A stretch of 64,000 nt of DNA from positions 248,001 to 312,000 of the forward strand of contig NZ_CP195847.1 in NCBI RefSeq assembly GCF_051513965.1, given 5' to 3'. Source of the DNA: Paramicrobacterium sp051513965. Its GTDB lineage: Bacteria; Actinomycetota; Actinomycetes; Actinomycetales; Microbacteriaceae. Shown here piece by piece: positions 32,993 through 44,142 of the stretch (its first letter is position 1; each line of letters starts with the position of its first letter). The notes under the pieces were generated by a model. The model made no database searches, was not told where the DNA came from, and saw only the letters and a program-made list of their open reading frames with translations. The translations under genes and the position numbers were made by a program.

Positions 32993-34010
32993 CGCTTGAC
33001 ACCTTCCTTCGCGGGGGTCGCATGATCTCGGCTGCGCAGCATCGCCCGCTGGTTTCGGACGTACAGCACACGGTCGAGCACGATCGCGCCAATGATGAGC
33101 GCACCGACGACGGCCTGCTGCCAGAAGTCCTGGATGCCGACGGTGGGCAGCGCGCGGTTGATGGTGGAGAGCAGCACCGCACCGAGTGCGGCGCCGAGCA
33201 CGGTTCCGCTGCCGCCGAAGATCGCGACGCCGCCGATGACGGCTGCGGCCACGGAGTCCAGCTCGAGTCCGCTTCCGGCAGTGGCGCTCACCGTGGCGTA
33301 GCGGGCGGCGTACATGACGCCCGCGGCGCCGGAGAGCGTTCCGGAGATGACGAACGTGCCGAAGACGCGGCGTGCCACCGGCAGACCGTAGAGCTCTGCG
33401 GCATCCGGATTGGACCCGATCGCATACAGGTCGCGACCGGAGCGCGTGTAGCCGAGGTAGTAGGCCAGAATCGCGAACACGATGAGTGCGATGACGGTGA
33501 GCCAGGGGATGCCGAAGAGGGAGCCCGTTCCGATCGCGGTGAAGCCGCGCGGCAGATCCGACGCGTTGATGCGGGTCGAGCCGGCCCACGCGATGTCGAT
33601 GCCGCGGTAGATGTAGAGCGTGCCCAGCGTGATGACGAGGGCGGGCACCTTCGCGACGCTGACCAGCAGACCGTTGATGACGCCGAGGCCCGTGCCGAGC
33701 AGGATGCCGAGGAGGATCACGAGGATCGTCGGGGCGCCCGGCCAGTCGGTGAACATGCGGCCCGTGGCGTATGCGGAGAGCCCGAGGATCGCACTGACCG
33801 ACAGGTCGATGTTGCGTGTGATCACGACGACCGACTGGGCGATCGCGAGCAGGACGAGGATCGACGGCGTGAGCAGAAGGTTCCGGAAGCCGTCGGAGCC
33901 GAACGCGAAGCTCGAGTTGAACAGCGTCGCGATGACCACGACGACGATCACTGCGAGGGCGACGCTGGTCTCGCGGCGCTTGAGAATGCTGGTGAAGCGG
34001 GATGCCGCGC

Positions 34011-34014
<4 letters not shown>
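32989..34014 (-). CDS. rhaP: rhamnose ABC transporter permease (first)
   Basis: A 341-residue RbsC-type membrane permease with about ten helices, 'VVVITRNIDLSVSAILGLSAYATG' and the coupling loop 'TRSGRDLYAIGSNPDAAELYGLP'. It is translationally coupled on both sides: its ATG overlaps the ATPase gene stop and its stop overlaps the second permease start. Assignment to rhamnose rests on the operon with rhaS and the surrounding catabolic genes. Confidence 0.88.
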
Positions 34015-35525
<1,511 letters not shown>

Positions 35526-35551
35526 TGATCACGCTCCGGGGCGAGATGGGG

Positions 35552-35563
35552 TGAATCGTTTTA
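35552..35563. promoter_or_regulatory. LacI-type operator TGAATCGTTTTA (rhamnose transporter)
   Basis: Same 12-mer as the rhaI site with one change, located close to the transporter operon start. A partial second site (GGTTGAAA) follows at 35571. Confidence 0.65.
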
Positions 35564-35706
35564 AGCGAACGGTTGAAATCAGAATAGGGGAAACTCACGT
35601 CCAAGGTCAACCCGCATTTTCTGCCAGGCGACAAGGGCGGAAATATGGGGAAAAGAATTGATTGACCAGCTCGTGAGCGTGTGGCTATGCTCTCCAGTGT
35701 TTGAGT

Positions 35707-35718
35707 TAAAACGATTCA
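35707..35718. promoter_or_regulatory. LacI-type operator TAAAACGATTCA (rhamnosidase)
   Basis: The exact reverse complement of the site at 35552, lying 50 bases upstream of the rhamnosidase ATG in the divergent gap. The two sites could be bridged to repress both directions. Confidence 0.65.
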
Positions 35719-35767
35719 TCAGCGCAATGTCGGGCTGTGGCTTGGATTGCGCCTGAAGAAAGGCCAC

Positions 35768-38700
35768 ATGACCTTGAAATCCGAGCTGACGCGAAGGCAA
35801 CTGATCAGCTACAGCGCAGTAGCGACATTTGCAGCGATGACCATCGGGACAAGAGCAGCCGTCCCGGCGAATGCGAGATCGCAATCTCGAATCGCCTCGA
35901 AGGCCGCCGCTGCACCGGGCGCTGCGTTTCGAAACCCGAGCATGGAGTTCGCGCCCAAATTCCGCTGGTGGTGGCCGAACGGAGAAGTCGACGTAGACGA
36001 GATCATCCGAGAGGTCGGCCAGGTAGCCGATGCGGGCTTCGGCGGCCTGGAAGTCGCTGACGTGCACCACAGCGTGGACAGTTCGCTTCTCGATGTGAAG
36101 GGGCACGGCTGGGGGAGCAAGAGCTGGATCGCTGCTGTCGAAGCAGCGCTCGACGAGGGCGCGCGTCGTGATGTGCGCATCGACATCACGCTCGGGCCGT
36201 CGTGGCCGGCCGCGGTGCCGAGCATTACGCCTCAGTCCGAAGCCGCGCTCACTGAACTGGTTCACGGAAGCATCGAGGTCGCGGGTGGAGAAGAGTTCGC
36301 CGGCGCCGTACCCGAGCCCGTGACGGAGGCCGCATCGGGCGTGACCGAGCATCGCCTGATCGCCGTGCACGTCGCTCAGATCGTCGAGAAGCCGAGCCGT
36401 GGGCCGATTCGCATCGACCGAGACTCGCTCGAGGACGTCACCGACTCGGTCACCGATGGAAACCTGACATGGACAGCCCCGGACGGAACCGAGACGTGGG
36501 TTGTGATCTCCTACTGGGAGCGCGGTTCCGGTCAGCAGCCCGAGGGTGGCAAGCACACCGATCCGACGTCCTACGTCGTCGATCACTTCAGCGCCGCCGG
36601 GGCGCAGGCACTGATCGACTATTGGGAGAAGAACGTGCTGACGGCGCGGATCAAAGAGCTCCTTCCCGTCTCGGGCGGGGCGTTCTTCGAGGACTCCCTC
36701 GAGATCGAGACGGAAGCGACCATCTGGACGCGCAACATCGTCGACGAGTTCGCGTCGCGAAACAGTTATGGGCTCGATGATTTCCTTCCCATCCTGATCG
36801 AGCGAGACGAGAAGTACGTCTACGACTTCGCCGACTTCAAGAACGACCGCGTTCGTGACGACTACAACCGTGTTCTCAGCGATCTCTACACAGAGCACCA
36901 TCTGATCAAGCTCCGTGACTGGGCCCACGATCTCGGCGTCGAGTACCGCGTTCAGGCATACGGCCTCGAGCAGGACTCCATCAGCCAAGCGGGAATCGTC
37001 GACATCCCAGAGACTGAGTCGCTCGGCGCGAAGAACGTAGACGACTATCGTGTTCTCGCGAGCGGACGAGACCTGGCGGGAGGCAAGATCCTCTCCTGCG
37101 AGGCAGCCGCTTACTACGGCGCGGCGTACGACACGACCTGGACCAAGGTCCTGCAGACCCTTGGCGAGACCTTCGTCGGGGGAGTGAACCAGACGGTTCT
37201 CCACGGCTTCCCCTACCTCTCCGCTCCGGGCTCCCAGTGGCCAGGGTTTGCCGCGTTCAGCCCCTATTACAACGACGCGATCGGCTATTCGGAGGCCTGG
37301 GGTCCGCGAACGCCGAACTGGACTCACGTCTCAGACGTGTCAGCGTTCATCACACGCACGCAGTGGGTCCTCCAACAGGGGAAGGCGCAGTACGACATCG
37401 CGTTCCTCCGTCAGAAGGGCTGGGCACAGACGGGCATCGGTGCGCCCTGGTCAACGCGGGACGGCATCCCGATCGGCTGGACGCATGGGTTTCTCTCGTC
37501 GTCGTCCCTTGAACTCGAGAATGCGGTCGTCGCGGACAAGCGCTTCGCTCCGGAAGGCGGAAACTACAAGGTCATCGTCGTGGACATCGATCGCTTCCGA
37601 GGTCGAGAGGCGACCCTGGCGCCCTCCGTCGCGACGAAGCTCGTGGAATACGCCGAGAGCGGCCTTCCCATCGTGCTCTACGGCGACTGGTCGAATCCGG
37701 AGTCGACAGGGCTGGCGGACGACGAGGCGAACAGCAGCGTCGCCGCATCGGTCGCGACCCTCACGAAATCGCCGAACGTCGCACTCGCCCCTGAAGACGC
37801 CGACATCGCGACGGCGTTGAAGTCGCTCGGCGTGAATCGAACGGTGACGTATGAGTTCTCGAACCTCAAACACGTGCACCGCGTGGACGGTGAGCGCGAC
37901 TTCTTCTACCTCGCCAACGCTCGGCACAACCCGCCGAAGGACAAGCTCGAACTCATCGATCAGACTGTCACTCTGACGGCGACGTCGGCAGACAGCATCC
38001 CGTTCACTCTCGACGCGTGGACGGGTGAGATTCGCCCCGTCGCCGAGTATCAGCGAGACGGGAATCGCGTGAGCCTCAGGATCCGGCTGACGCCGGGGCA
38101 GTCGACTGTCATCGTGTTCGCGGACGGTGACTGGGCCGGCGTCAAGGTTCCGTCGGCCTACGTGGTCGACACCGACGCCGATCGGGTACGTCTCAAGGAC
38201 ACGAAGATCTACATCGAGTCAGACTCCGCAGGTCAGAAGCGCGCGACGCTCTCGAACGGCAAAGTGCGCAAGGGGAAAATCCCGAACCTTCCGGCAGCGG
38301 TCGGCGTCACGTCGTGGAGCCTCAAGGTCGACGGCTGGGAGCCTCAAGACATCGACAGCGCGGAGACGAAGCACGTCTCGTCTACGCACTCTCTGGATGG
38401 ACTGCGGCCGTGGACGGAGATCGCCGGGTTGGAGGACACCTCGGGAGTCGGCGACTATTCGGCGGTCTTCGAACTCGACGGAAAATGGGCCGTCGGGCTC
38501 GTCGGAGTAGGCCTTGAGCTGGGGCCGCTGCGAGACACGTACCGAATCTGGGTCAACAGTCAGCGTGTGGCTGACGTCGACATCTTCGCCGATCGAGTGG
38601 ACATCAGCGACTACGTGCGGCCGGGCCGGAACAACCTCCGTGTCGAGGTGACGACGACGCTGCTCAATCGACTTCGGGTCGTGAATCCGACCGTGTACGG

Positions 38701-38776
38701 CGTAGCGAAGCGCGCTGAATACGGCCTCGTGGGCCCGGTGAACGTCGTTGCGTTCGGACGAGTCCGAGTGGCCTAG
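35768..38776 (+). CDS. Tat-exported GH106-like alpha-L-rhamnosidase
   Basis: A 1002-residue protein. The N-terminal 'LTRRQLISYSAVATFAAM' is a twin-arginine signal, so the enzyme is exported folded. The body matches the GH106 glycosyl hydrolase family: 'FRNPSMEFAPKFRWWWPNGEVD', 'GFGGLEVADVHHS', 'LTLGPSWP'-type motif (DITLGPSWPAAVPS), 'GGAFFEDSLEIE' and 'VNQTVLHGFPYLSAPGSQWPGF'. A C-terminal beta-sandwich (about 850-1000) resembles the galactose-binding-like module. It should release L-rhamnose from plant or microbial rhamnosides, feeding the adjacent importer. ATG 35768 has GAAAGG; a longer TTG start at 35747 is less likely. Control by the LacI-type operator upstream. Confidence 0.85.
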   Translation: MTLKSELTRRQLISYSAVATFAAMTIGTRAAVPANARSQSRIASKAAAAPGAAFRNPSMEFAPKFRWWWPNGEVDVDEIIREVGQVADAGFGGLEVADVHHSVDSSLLDVKGHGWGSKSWIAAVEAALDEGARRDVRIDITLGPSWPAAVPSITPQSEAALTELVHGSIEVAGGEEFAGAVPEPVTEAASGVTEHRLIAVHVAQIVEKPSRGPIRIDRDSLEDVTDSVTDGNLTWTAPDGTETWVVISYWERGSGQQPEGGKHTDPTSYVVDHFSAAGAQALIDYWEKNVLTARIKELLPVSGGAFFEDSLEIETEATIWTRNIVDEFASRNSYGLDDFLPILIERDEKYVYDFADFKNDRVRDDYNRVLSDLYTEHHLIKLRDWAHDLGVEYRVQAYGLEQDSISQAGIVDIPETESLGAKNVDDYRVLASGRDLAGGKILSCEAAAYYGAAYDTTWTKVLQTLGETFVGGVNQTVLHGFPYLSAPGSQWPGFAAFSPYYNDAIGYSEAWGPRTPNWTHVSDVSAFITRTQWVLQQGKAQYDIAFLRQKGWAQTGIGAPWSTRDGIPIGWTHGFLSSSSLELENAVVADKRFAPEGGNYKVIVVDIDRFRGREATLAPSVATKLVEYAESGLPIVLYGDWSNPESTGLADDEANSSVAASVATLTKSPNVALAPEDADIATALKSLGVNRTVTYEFSNLKHVHRVDGERDFFYLANARHNPPKDKLELIDQTVTLTATSADSIPFTLDAWTGEIRPVAEYQRDGNRVSLRIRLTPGQSTVIVFADGDWAGVKVPSAYVVDTDADRVRLKDTKIYIESDSAGQKRATLSNGKVRKGKIPNLPAAVGVTSWSLKVDGWEPQDIDSAETKHVSSTHSLDGLRPWTEIAGLEDTSGVGDYSAVFELDGKWAVGLVGVGLELGPLRDTYRIWVNSQRVADVDIFADRVDISDYVRPGRNNLRVEVTTTLLNRLRVVNPTVYGVAKRAEYGLVGPVNVVAFGRVRVA

Positions 38777-38780
38777 GCGA

Positions 38781-40034
38781 ATGAGACGAGAAGAAGTGAC
38801 GAAGAACAAGTCAATGAATGCGATGAAGATGAGTGGGCTGCACCAGCGAAGAACGATGAGCCGCAAGAACCTGTCCAGATCGGTGCTCGGACTGACGCTG
38901 GGGCTCGCGCTCAGCGTGGCACCCCACTTGGGGTTCGCGGCGGACCAGGCCGTCGCTGCTGAAGGAGCCGAGATCAGCGGTTCGATCACCGAGAACGATG
39001 CGGCCCTGCAGAACGTCGTCGTGACCGCGTACGTCTTGGACGAAGACTCGGGCGAGTATCAGTTCGAGCAGGAGGCACAGACGGATGCGGATGGCAACTG
39101 GACGATGTCCGAGCTCACCGATGGTCAGTACACGCTGACTTTCGGTACCGACTTCTCCGATGCACGGTTCGCGTTGGGCGAGACACTCGCGGGCGCGGCA
39201 ACGCTGGAGGGCGAGGAGCCGCAGTTCTCCGTCTCCGACGGACAGGCGTCTGAGAGCCCGTTCGCCGACGTCGAGCTGTCGCGTCTGGGCGGACAGGTGT
39301 CGCTCCGACTCGTCGACGAGAACGGTGAGCCTCTCAACGATCTCGACGACGCGTCTGCGATGGTCAGCGGGCTGACGCAGGCGGGGAGCGAATGGGCATC
39401 CGCTCGCTTCTGGAGCGACCAGGACGGCACCATCGTGATCCCACGCGTTCCGGCGGGAGGGTTCGTGCCGCGCGTCAGCGTGGGCGGGAGCGACTTCGCG
39501 CCCGTCGATCGTGGCGCGGTCGTGACGCCTGAGGCGGAGATCGAGATCGGTGAGTTCGCCGTGCCTGCGAAGGCCGAGTCGGAGTTCTCCGTGTCGGGGG
39601 AGCTGTCGATCAGCGGAGTGCTGAAGAGCGGCGAGAAGGTCACGGCCGGGCTTCCCGGGTTCGACCCCGAAGCGGCATCGACACAGCTCGTGTGGGTCGC
39701 GGACGGAGCACCGATCTCGGGTGCTGAGAGCGACTCTCTGTCGATCACTGACGAACAGGTCGGATCGACCCTTGGCGTGTGGGCCTTCGCATTCGCGCAA
39801 GGTCACGAGCCGGTCATCCTGTTTGCTGGTACTGAGGATGCCGTCGTCGGCGCGACCGATCCGACAGCTCCCACCCAAGCTCCCGGTGCGGAACACCCGG
39901 ACAACAGCGGTGCCGACGGAGAGCTGCCCTGGACAGGACCCGTGGGCATCCTCATCCTGCTTCTGATTGCGCTCGCGCTAGTGACTGCCGGAGCAGTGCT
40001 GTATCGATTGAGAAGATCGAAGCTCAAGGCATAA
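38781..40034 (+). CDS. LPWTG-anchored surface protein with Ig-like repeats
   Basis: A protein of about 417 residues, not assigned to a named family. It has a late signal peptide (about 28-55, 'SRSVLGLTLGLALSVAPHLGFAADQ'), two or three beta-sandwich domains including a carboxypeptidase-regulatory-like start ('ISGSITENDAALQNVVVTAYVLDE'), and a bacterial Ig-like domain (about 265-345) with the 'GVLKSGEKVTAGLPG...VWVADGAPISGAESDSL' pattern. The sorting signal LPWTG is at about 382, followed by a TM helix and a basic tail. It starts four bases after the rhamnosidase stop, so both are co-transcribed and it may bind substrate or scaffold the enzyme at the wall. Start is uncertain (GTG 38796 and ATG 38856 are alternatives). 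Confidence 0.75.
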   Translation: MRREEVTKNKSMNAMKMSGLHQRRTMSRKNLSRSVLGLTLGLALSVAPHLGFAADQAVAAEGAEISGSITENDAALQNVVVTAYVLDEDSGEYQFEQEAQTDADGNWTMSELTDGQYTLTFGTDFSDARFALGETLAGAATLEGEEPQFSVSDGQASESPFADVELSRLGGQVSLRLVDENGEPLNDLDDASAMVSGLTQAGSEWASARFWSDQDGTIVIPRVPAGGFVPRVSVGGSDFAPVDRGAVVTPEAEIEIGEFAVPAKAESEFSVSGELSISGVLKSGEKVTAGLPGFDPEAASTQLVWVADGAPISGAESDSLSITDEQVGSTLGVWAFAFAQGHEPVILFAGTEDAVVGATDPTAPTQAPGAEHPDNSGADGELPWTGPVGILILLLIALALVTAGAVLYRLRRSKLKA

Positions 40035-40055
40035 CCGCCAGCAAGGCATAATGAC

Positions 40056-40092
40056 TGCACGGTCGTGTCGCTACGAGCGACGCGACCGTGCA
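40056..40092. other. 17-bp hairpin between the surface protein and LacI genes
   Basis: TGCACGGTCGTGTCGCT (40056-40072) pairs with 40076-40092 with a single mismatch around ACG. It lies 22 bases after the surface-protein stop and ends 20 bases before the LacI start. It may terminate the upstream transcript or be the operator of the LacI gene. Confidence 0.6.
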
Positions 40093-40112
40093 TGGGAAGA
40101 GACGAGGGACCA

Positions 40113-41135
40113 ATGGCAGCGAGCGTTCGCGATGTGGCTGAGCGGGCCGGGGTATCAGTCGGCACAGTGTCTAACGTGCTCAACCGGCCCGACAAGGTGT
40201 CGCCGGCCACCGTTGAGCGCGTCACCGCGGCGATCGAAGATCTCGGTTTCGTGCGCAATGACGCCGCTCGTCAGCTGCGCGCCGGACGCAGCCGAAGCAT
40301 CGGGCTCTCCGTGCTCGACATCGGCAACCCGTTCTTCACCGACCTCGCTCGCGGCGCCGAAGATCGCGGGCGCGAGGCTGGGTTCTCCGTGCTGCTGGCG
40401 AACAGCGACGAGGATGCCGAGCGTGAGGCGGCGCACCTCGACCTGTTCTCGGAGCAGCGGGTCTTCGGCATCCTGCTCACCCCGGTGGGCGCTCGCCCCG
40501 AACGTCTCGACTCGATGCGTCGGCACGGCACGCCGACCGTTCTCGTCGACAGACAGACCGACCGGGAGGACTACTCGTCTGTCGCGGTCGACGACGCCGC
40601 TGGCGGATACATGGCGGTGAAGCATCTTCTCGACATCGGGCGGCGGCGCATCGCGTTCGTCGGCGGTCCGGCGCGCATCCGCCAGGTCGCTGACCGTCTC
40701 GAGGGAGCCCAGCACGCGGTCGCTGAGGTGCCCGACGCGACGCTCGAGGTGATTCTGCAGGACTCCCTGACTGTGCTCCACGGTCGCGCGGCGGGCGAGC
40801 GCCTGGCCGAGCGGTCGGCCGGCCGCCGCCCCGACGCGGTCTTTGCGGCGAATGACCTGCTCGCGATGGGTCTGCTTCAGGCGTTCACCATGCTCGGCCA
40901 CGTGCGTGTTCCCGATGACATCGCGCTGATCGGCTACGACGACATCGCCTTCACTCGGGCCTCGGTCGTTCCGCTGTCATCCGTGCGTCAGCCGAGCCAC
41001 GAGATCGGTCACACGGCCGTCGACCTGCTCGTTCGCGAAGTCGAGGCGGGGCGTGGTTTCGAGCATGAGCAGATCGTGTTCCAGCCCGAACTCGTGGTGC
41101 GTGAGTCGACGGTGGGGGATGCCGCGCGACGCTGA
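40113..41135 (+). CDS. LacI family regulator of the rhamnose genes
   Basis: A 340-residue repressor with an N-terminal LacI helix-turn-helix ('SVRDVAERAGVSVGTVSNVLNRPDKVSPAT', about 4-33), hinge 'LRAGRSRSIG' and a periplasmic-binding-protein-like sensor domain (about 60-335; 'GYDDIAFTRASVVPLSSVRQPSHEIG'). ATG 40113 has GAGGGA. Its position at the end of the island and three 12-bp operators in front of rhaI, the importer and the rhamnosidase make it the likely rhamnose-responsive repressor. The ligand could be L-rhamnose or rhamnulose. Confidence 0.85.
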   Translation: MAASVRDVAERAGVSVGTVSNVLNRPDKVSPATVERVTAAIEDLGFVRNDAARQLRAGRSRSIGLSVLDIGNPFFTDLARGAEDRGREAGFSVLLANSDEDAEREAAHLDLFSEQRVFGILLTPVGARPERLDSMRRHGTPTVLVDRQTDREDYSSVAVDDAAGGYMAVKHLLDIGRRRIAFVGGPARIRQVADRLEGAQHAVAEVPDATLEVILQDSLTVLHGRAAGERLAERSAGRRPDAVFAANDLLAMGLLQAFTMLGHVRVPDDIALIGYDDIAFTRASVVPLSSVRQPSHEIGHTAVDLLVREVEAGRGFEHEQIVFQPELVVRESTVGDAARR

Positions 41136-41150
41136 GCCGCTCGCACGGGC

Positions 41151-42800
41151 TCAGTCTCGGTCGGGCTCAGATCCTTCGGGCTCATCGTCTTCGAGGTACT
41201 GTGTCCGGATCTGCCCGGTCAGCGTCTCGGGCTCGATGAACGGCACCGCCTGCGGTGCGGACTGCGGGAGCGCGATGGCAGACGTATCGAGTTCGAGGTC
41301 ATCGGATGCCTCGCCGTGCTCCCGCTCGGTGGCGCCTCGGTTGGACCCGGCGACGGGCAGTGGCTTCGTGGATGGCCGCTGGGTCGCGGCATCCTCGTCG
41401 ATCTCGTCGTCGCCGCTGACCCCGAGGGTCTTGCCGTGCAGGTCGAGGTACTCCTTCGACCCATCCGGACCGTGGACGACCTGGATCGGGGCGGTGAGTC
41501 CGATGCGTCCCAGCTCAGCGGTCGGCGCGCCGGGCAGCGGGCGCCCGAAGTGAGTGAACACGAGCTTCCAGCGTGAATTCGGGTTGCGGTGCAGGCGCAG
41601 CTCGCGAGAGATGATGAGCCAGCCGAGACCGACCGCGCACGCAGCGAAGCCTGCCATGGCGCCGACACCGAGAGTCCAGCGTGCGCCGAAGAGGTTCGCG
41701 ATCCACCCCACGATCGGTGCGCCGACCGGGGTGGACCCCATGAGTATCGCGCCGTAGAGCGCCATCACACGACCGCGGATCACAGGGTCCGACGTCGTCT
41801 GAACGTAGCTGTTCGCCGTGGTGAGCATCGTGACCGTCGAGAAGCCGACCAGCACGAGCGAGATCGCGAACGACACGTACGTCGGCATCACACCCGAGAC
41901 CGTGGAGGCGACACCGAAGAGCCCCGTCGCCGCGATGACGATGCGCATCTGCGGTCTCGTGCGCCGCGCCGCCATGAGGGCGCCGGTCAGCGATCCGATC
42001 GCGAGCACTGATGAAAGCAATCCGTACTCGCTTGCTCCGCGTCCGAACTCGACGGCCATGGTCGAGGCGACGATCGGGAAGTTCATGCCGAACGCGCCCA
42101 TGATGAACACGATCACGAAGATCACAGTGAGGTCGGGGCGCGCACGCACGTAGAGGAAGCCCTCGATGATGTTTTTGAACGGGCTTCCGGTCGCGCGTGG
42201 ACTGCGGAACAGCTCGCTCACCCGCAGCGCGAGAAGGGCCCCGAGCACTGCGAGGAACGTCCCCGCGTTGATGATGAAGACCCAGCCCGAGCCGACGATG
42301 GCGATCAGGATGCCGGCGACAGCCGGACCGATGAGGCGTGCGGTGTTGAATGAGGCTGAGTTCAGCGACACCGCGTTGACGAGGTTGTCGGTGCCGACCA
42401 GATCGGAGACGAACACCTGGCGGGCCGGCGTGTCGATGGAGTTCACGACGCCGAGCACGAACGCGAACACGAAGACGTGCCAGAGCTGTGCGACGTCGAG
42501 AAGAAGAAGGATGCCGAGGCCTGCGGCGAGCAGCATGAGGGCGGACTGCGTGCACAGCAGGATCTTCCGCCTGTCGAAGTGGTCCGCGATATAGCCGGAG
42601 ATCGGCACCATGAGCAGCTGCGGTCCGAACTGCAGCGCCATCGTCGTGCCCACCGCGAGCGCGTTGTTGTCTGTCAGATCGACGAGGACGACCCAGTCCT
42701 GCGTCGTCGCCTGCATCCACGCACCAACGTTCGAAACCAGGGCCCCGAGGAACCAGATTCGATAGTTGAAGCTCGACAGCGAGCGGAACATGGCTTTCAC
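41151..42800 (-). CDS. MFS transporter with long acidic C-terminal tail
   Basis: A 549-residue permease of the drug-efflux DHA3-like group: twelve helices within about residues 10-410, with 'ADHFDRRKILLCTQ' between helices 2 and 3 and 'SIDTPARQVFVSDLVG' in the first half. The last 130 residues are hydrophilic and acidic and unusual for the family. GTG 42800 overlaps the stop of the MarR gene by four bases, so both are translationally coupled. It is probably an exporter repressed by that MarR protein; the substrate is unknown. Confidence 0.88.
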   Translation of the reverse strand: MKAMFRSLSSFNYRIWFLGALVSNVGAWMQATTQDWVVLVDLTDNNALAVGTTMALQFGPQLLMVPISGYIADHFDRRKILLCTQSALMLLAAGLGILLLLDVAQLWHVFVFAFVLGVVNSIDTPARQVFVSDLVGTDNLVNAVSLNSASFNTARLIGPAVAGILIAIVGSGWVFIINAGTFLAVLGALLALRVSELFRSPRATGSPFKNIIEGFLYVRARPDLTVIFVIVFIMGAFGMNFPIVASTMAVEFGRGASEYGLLSSVLAIGSLTGALMAARRTRPQMRIVIAATGLFGVASTVSGVMPTYVSFAISLVLVGFSTVTMLTTANSYVQTTSDPVIRGRVMALYGAILMGSTPVGAPIVGWIANLFGARWTLGVGAMAGFAACAVGLGWLIISRELRLHRNPNSRWKLVFTHFGRPLPGAPTAELGRIGLTAPIQVVHGPDGSKEYLDLHGKTLGVSGDDEIDEDAATQRPSTKPLPVAGSNRGATEREHGEASDDLELDTSAIALPQSAPQAVPFIEPETLTGQIRTQYLEDDEPEGSEPDRD

Positions 42801-43222
42801 TGGGTGGCGAGTCTCCTCATCAGGTCGCTTGCGGCAAAGAGCGTGGCACGATCTTCGGGGCTCAGCGAGCGGACCTGCTGGTGCAGCCACCGATCCCGCT
42901 TCTTCACGGTGTCGTTGACGTTCGCTCGGCCGGCCTCCGTGAGGGCCACGATGACTTTTCGACGGTCGCTCTCATCGGCGACGCGCTCGACATAGCCCCA
43001 TTCTTCGAGACAGTTCACAGTCCGGTTCATCGACGGGGCCGACACCCCTTCGCGTTCGGCCAGCGCGCTGAGGGTCTCTTGACCATGCGAGTAGAGACCC
43101 GCGAGAACCGAGAAGTGGGCGTCGCTCAACTCACCGTCGGCCTTCTCCGCCCGCAGCCTCCGGGCGAGACGAAAGGTCGCGATGCGCAGCTCTGAACTCT
43201 GCTCCCCGATAGTCTTTGCCAC
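42797..43222 (-). CDS. MarR family transcriptional regulator
   Basis: A 141-residue winged-helix protein: 'GQETLSALAEREGVSAPSMNRTVNCLEEWGYVERV' (about 50-84) is the DNA-binding region and 'DESDRRKVIVALTEAGR' (about 86-102) the wing. It is first in an operon with the MFS transporter. Two short palindromes in the upstream gap (43224-43254) are candidate binding sites; they also face the hydrolase gene on the other strand. Confidence 0.88.
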   Translation of the reverse strand: MAKTIGEQSSELRIATFRLARRLRAEKADGELSDAHFSVLAGLYSHGQETLSALAEREGVSAPSMNRTVNCLEEWGYVERVADESDRRKVIVALTEAGRANVNDTVKKRDRWLHQQVRSLSPEDRATLFAASDLMRRLATQ

Positions 43223-43223
43223 A

Positions 43224-43254
43224 GCTAATTAGCCTAGCTTATTAGCTTCGCTAA
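43224..43254. promoter_or_regulatory. paired palindromes, probable MarR operator
   Basis: GCTAATTAGC (43224-43233) and TTAGC-TTC-GCTAA (43242-43254) share the TTAGC/GCTAA half-site. They begin immediately upstream of the MarR GTG start in an unusually AT-rich patch. Confidence 0.6.
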
Positions 43255-43278
43255 GTAAATACCCGAATGCCGTGCAAG

Positions 43279-43284
43279 TACTCT
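43279..43284 (+). promoter_or_regulatory. leaderless -10 element TACTCT
   Basis: TACTCT-N6-ATG in front of the alpha/beta hydrolase gene; this also decides ATG 43291 over the upstream in-frame ATG 43267. Confidence 0.5.
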
Positions 43285-43290
43285 TATGGC

Positions 43291-44142
43291 ATGGCTGAGC
43301 AAACGGATGCAACGCATACACTCGTCGACCGCGACAACGTGACCATCACGTACTACGAATGGGTGGCTGAAAACCCGCGCGCCATCGTGCACATCGTTCA
43401 CGGAGTGGGGGAGCACGCGCGCCGCTACGGGCGGCTCGCCGCTGAGCTCGTCGCTGCGGGATACACGGTGTACGCCGACGACCACCGCGGACACGGGCAG
43501 ACCGGGCTCGACCACCTGGGGCTCACGCATCTTGGGCCGAGGGGCATCCGCGGAGCGATTCGAGCGGTGCAGGATGTCGGCGAGGCTCTGCGCGAGCGGC
43601 ATCCTGATCTCCCCCTCATCGTGCTCGGGCACAGCTGGGGCTCGCTCATGGCCCAGCGCATCATCGCGCGCTCGGCGCTCTACGATGCAGCCGTGCTCAC
43701 GGGAACCTCCCTGGCCGTGCCGGGCATTCTGAACGGCGGGGACCTCAACAAACCGTGGCGCACCCATGGCGCCACCGGGCTCGAGTGGCTCAGTCGTGAC
43801 CCGACTGCGGGCGAGGCGTTCGCGGCGGATCCGCTGACCTTCGATATCGCCGAGACACCGGCGTGGAAGCCGCTCCAGCCACTCGCGATGCTCGGTCGTC
43901 CATCGCCGAAGATGCCTCGCGATATCCCCGTGCTCATCATGGTCGGTTCACGCGACACTCTGGGCGGTGAGCGCGGCGGCACTCTGCTCGCTGAGCAGTA
44001 CGTCACGCGTGCGAAGCTCAGCGACGTCGAACTCGAGATCTTTCCCGAGGCGCGCCACGAGATCTTCAACGAAACCAACCGCGATGAGGTCGTCGCCCGA
44101 CTGGTCGACTGGCTTGATCGCCACGTTCCCAAGGAGAGCTGA
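43291..44142 (+). CDS. alpha/beta hydrolase, monoacylglycerol lipase-like
   Basis: A 283-residue serine hydrolase of the 'Hydrolase_4' group. The oxyanion/His motif is in 'IVHGVGEHARRYGRLA', the nucleophilic Ser is in 'VLGHSWGSLMA' (GxSxG), the Asp in 'GSRDTLGGERG' and the His in 'EARHEIFNE'. It likely hydrolyses monoacylglycerols or similar esters in the cytoplasm. Its stop overlaps the next gene's start (TGATG). Confidence 0.85.
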   Translation: MAEQTDATHTLVDRDNVTITYYEWVAENPRAIVHIVHGVGEHARRYGRLAAELVAAGYTVYADDHRGHGQTGLDHLGLTHLGPRGIRGAIRAVQDVGEALRERHPDLPLIVLGHSWGSLMAQRIIARSALYDAAVLTGTSLAVPGILNGGDLNKPWRTHGATGLEWLSRDPTAGEAFAADPLTFDIAETPAWKPLQPLAMLGRPSPKMPRDIPVLIMVGSRDTLGGERGGTLLAEQYVTRAKLSDVELEIFPEARHEIFNETNRDEVVARLVDWLDRHVPKES

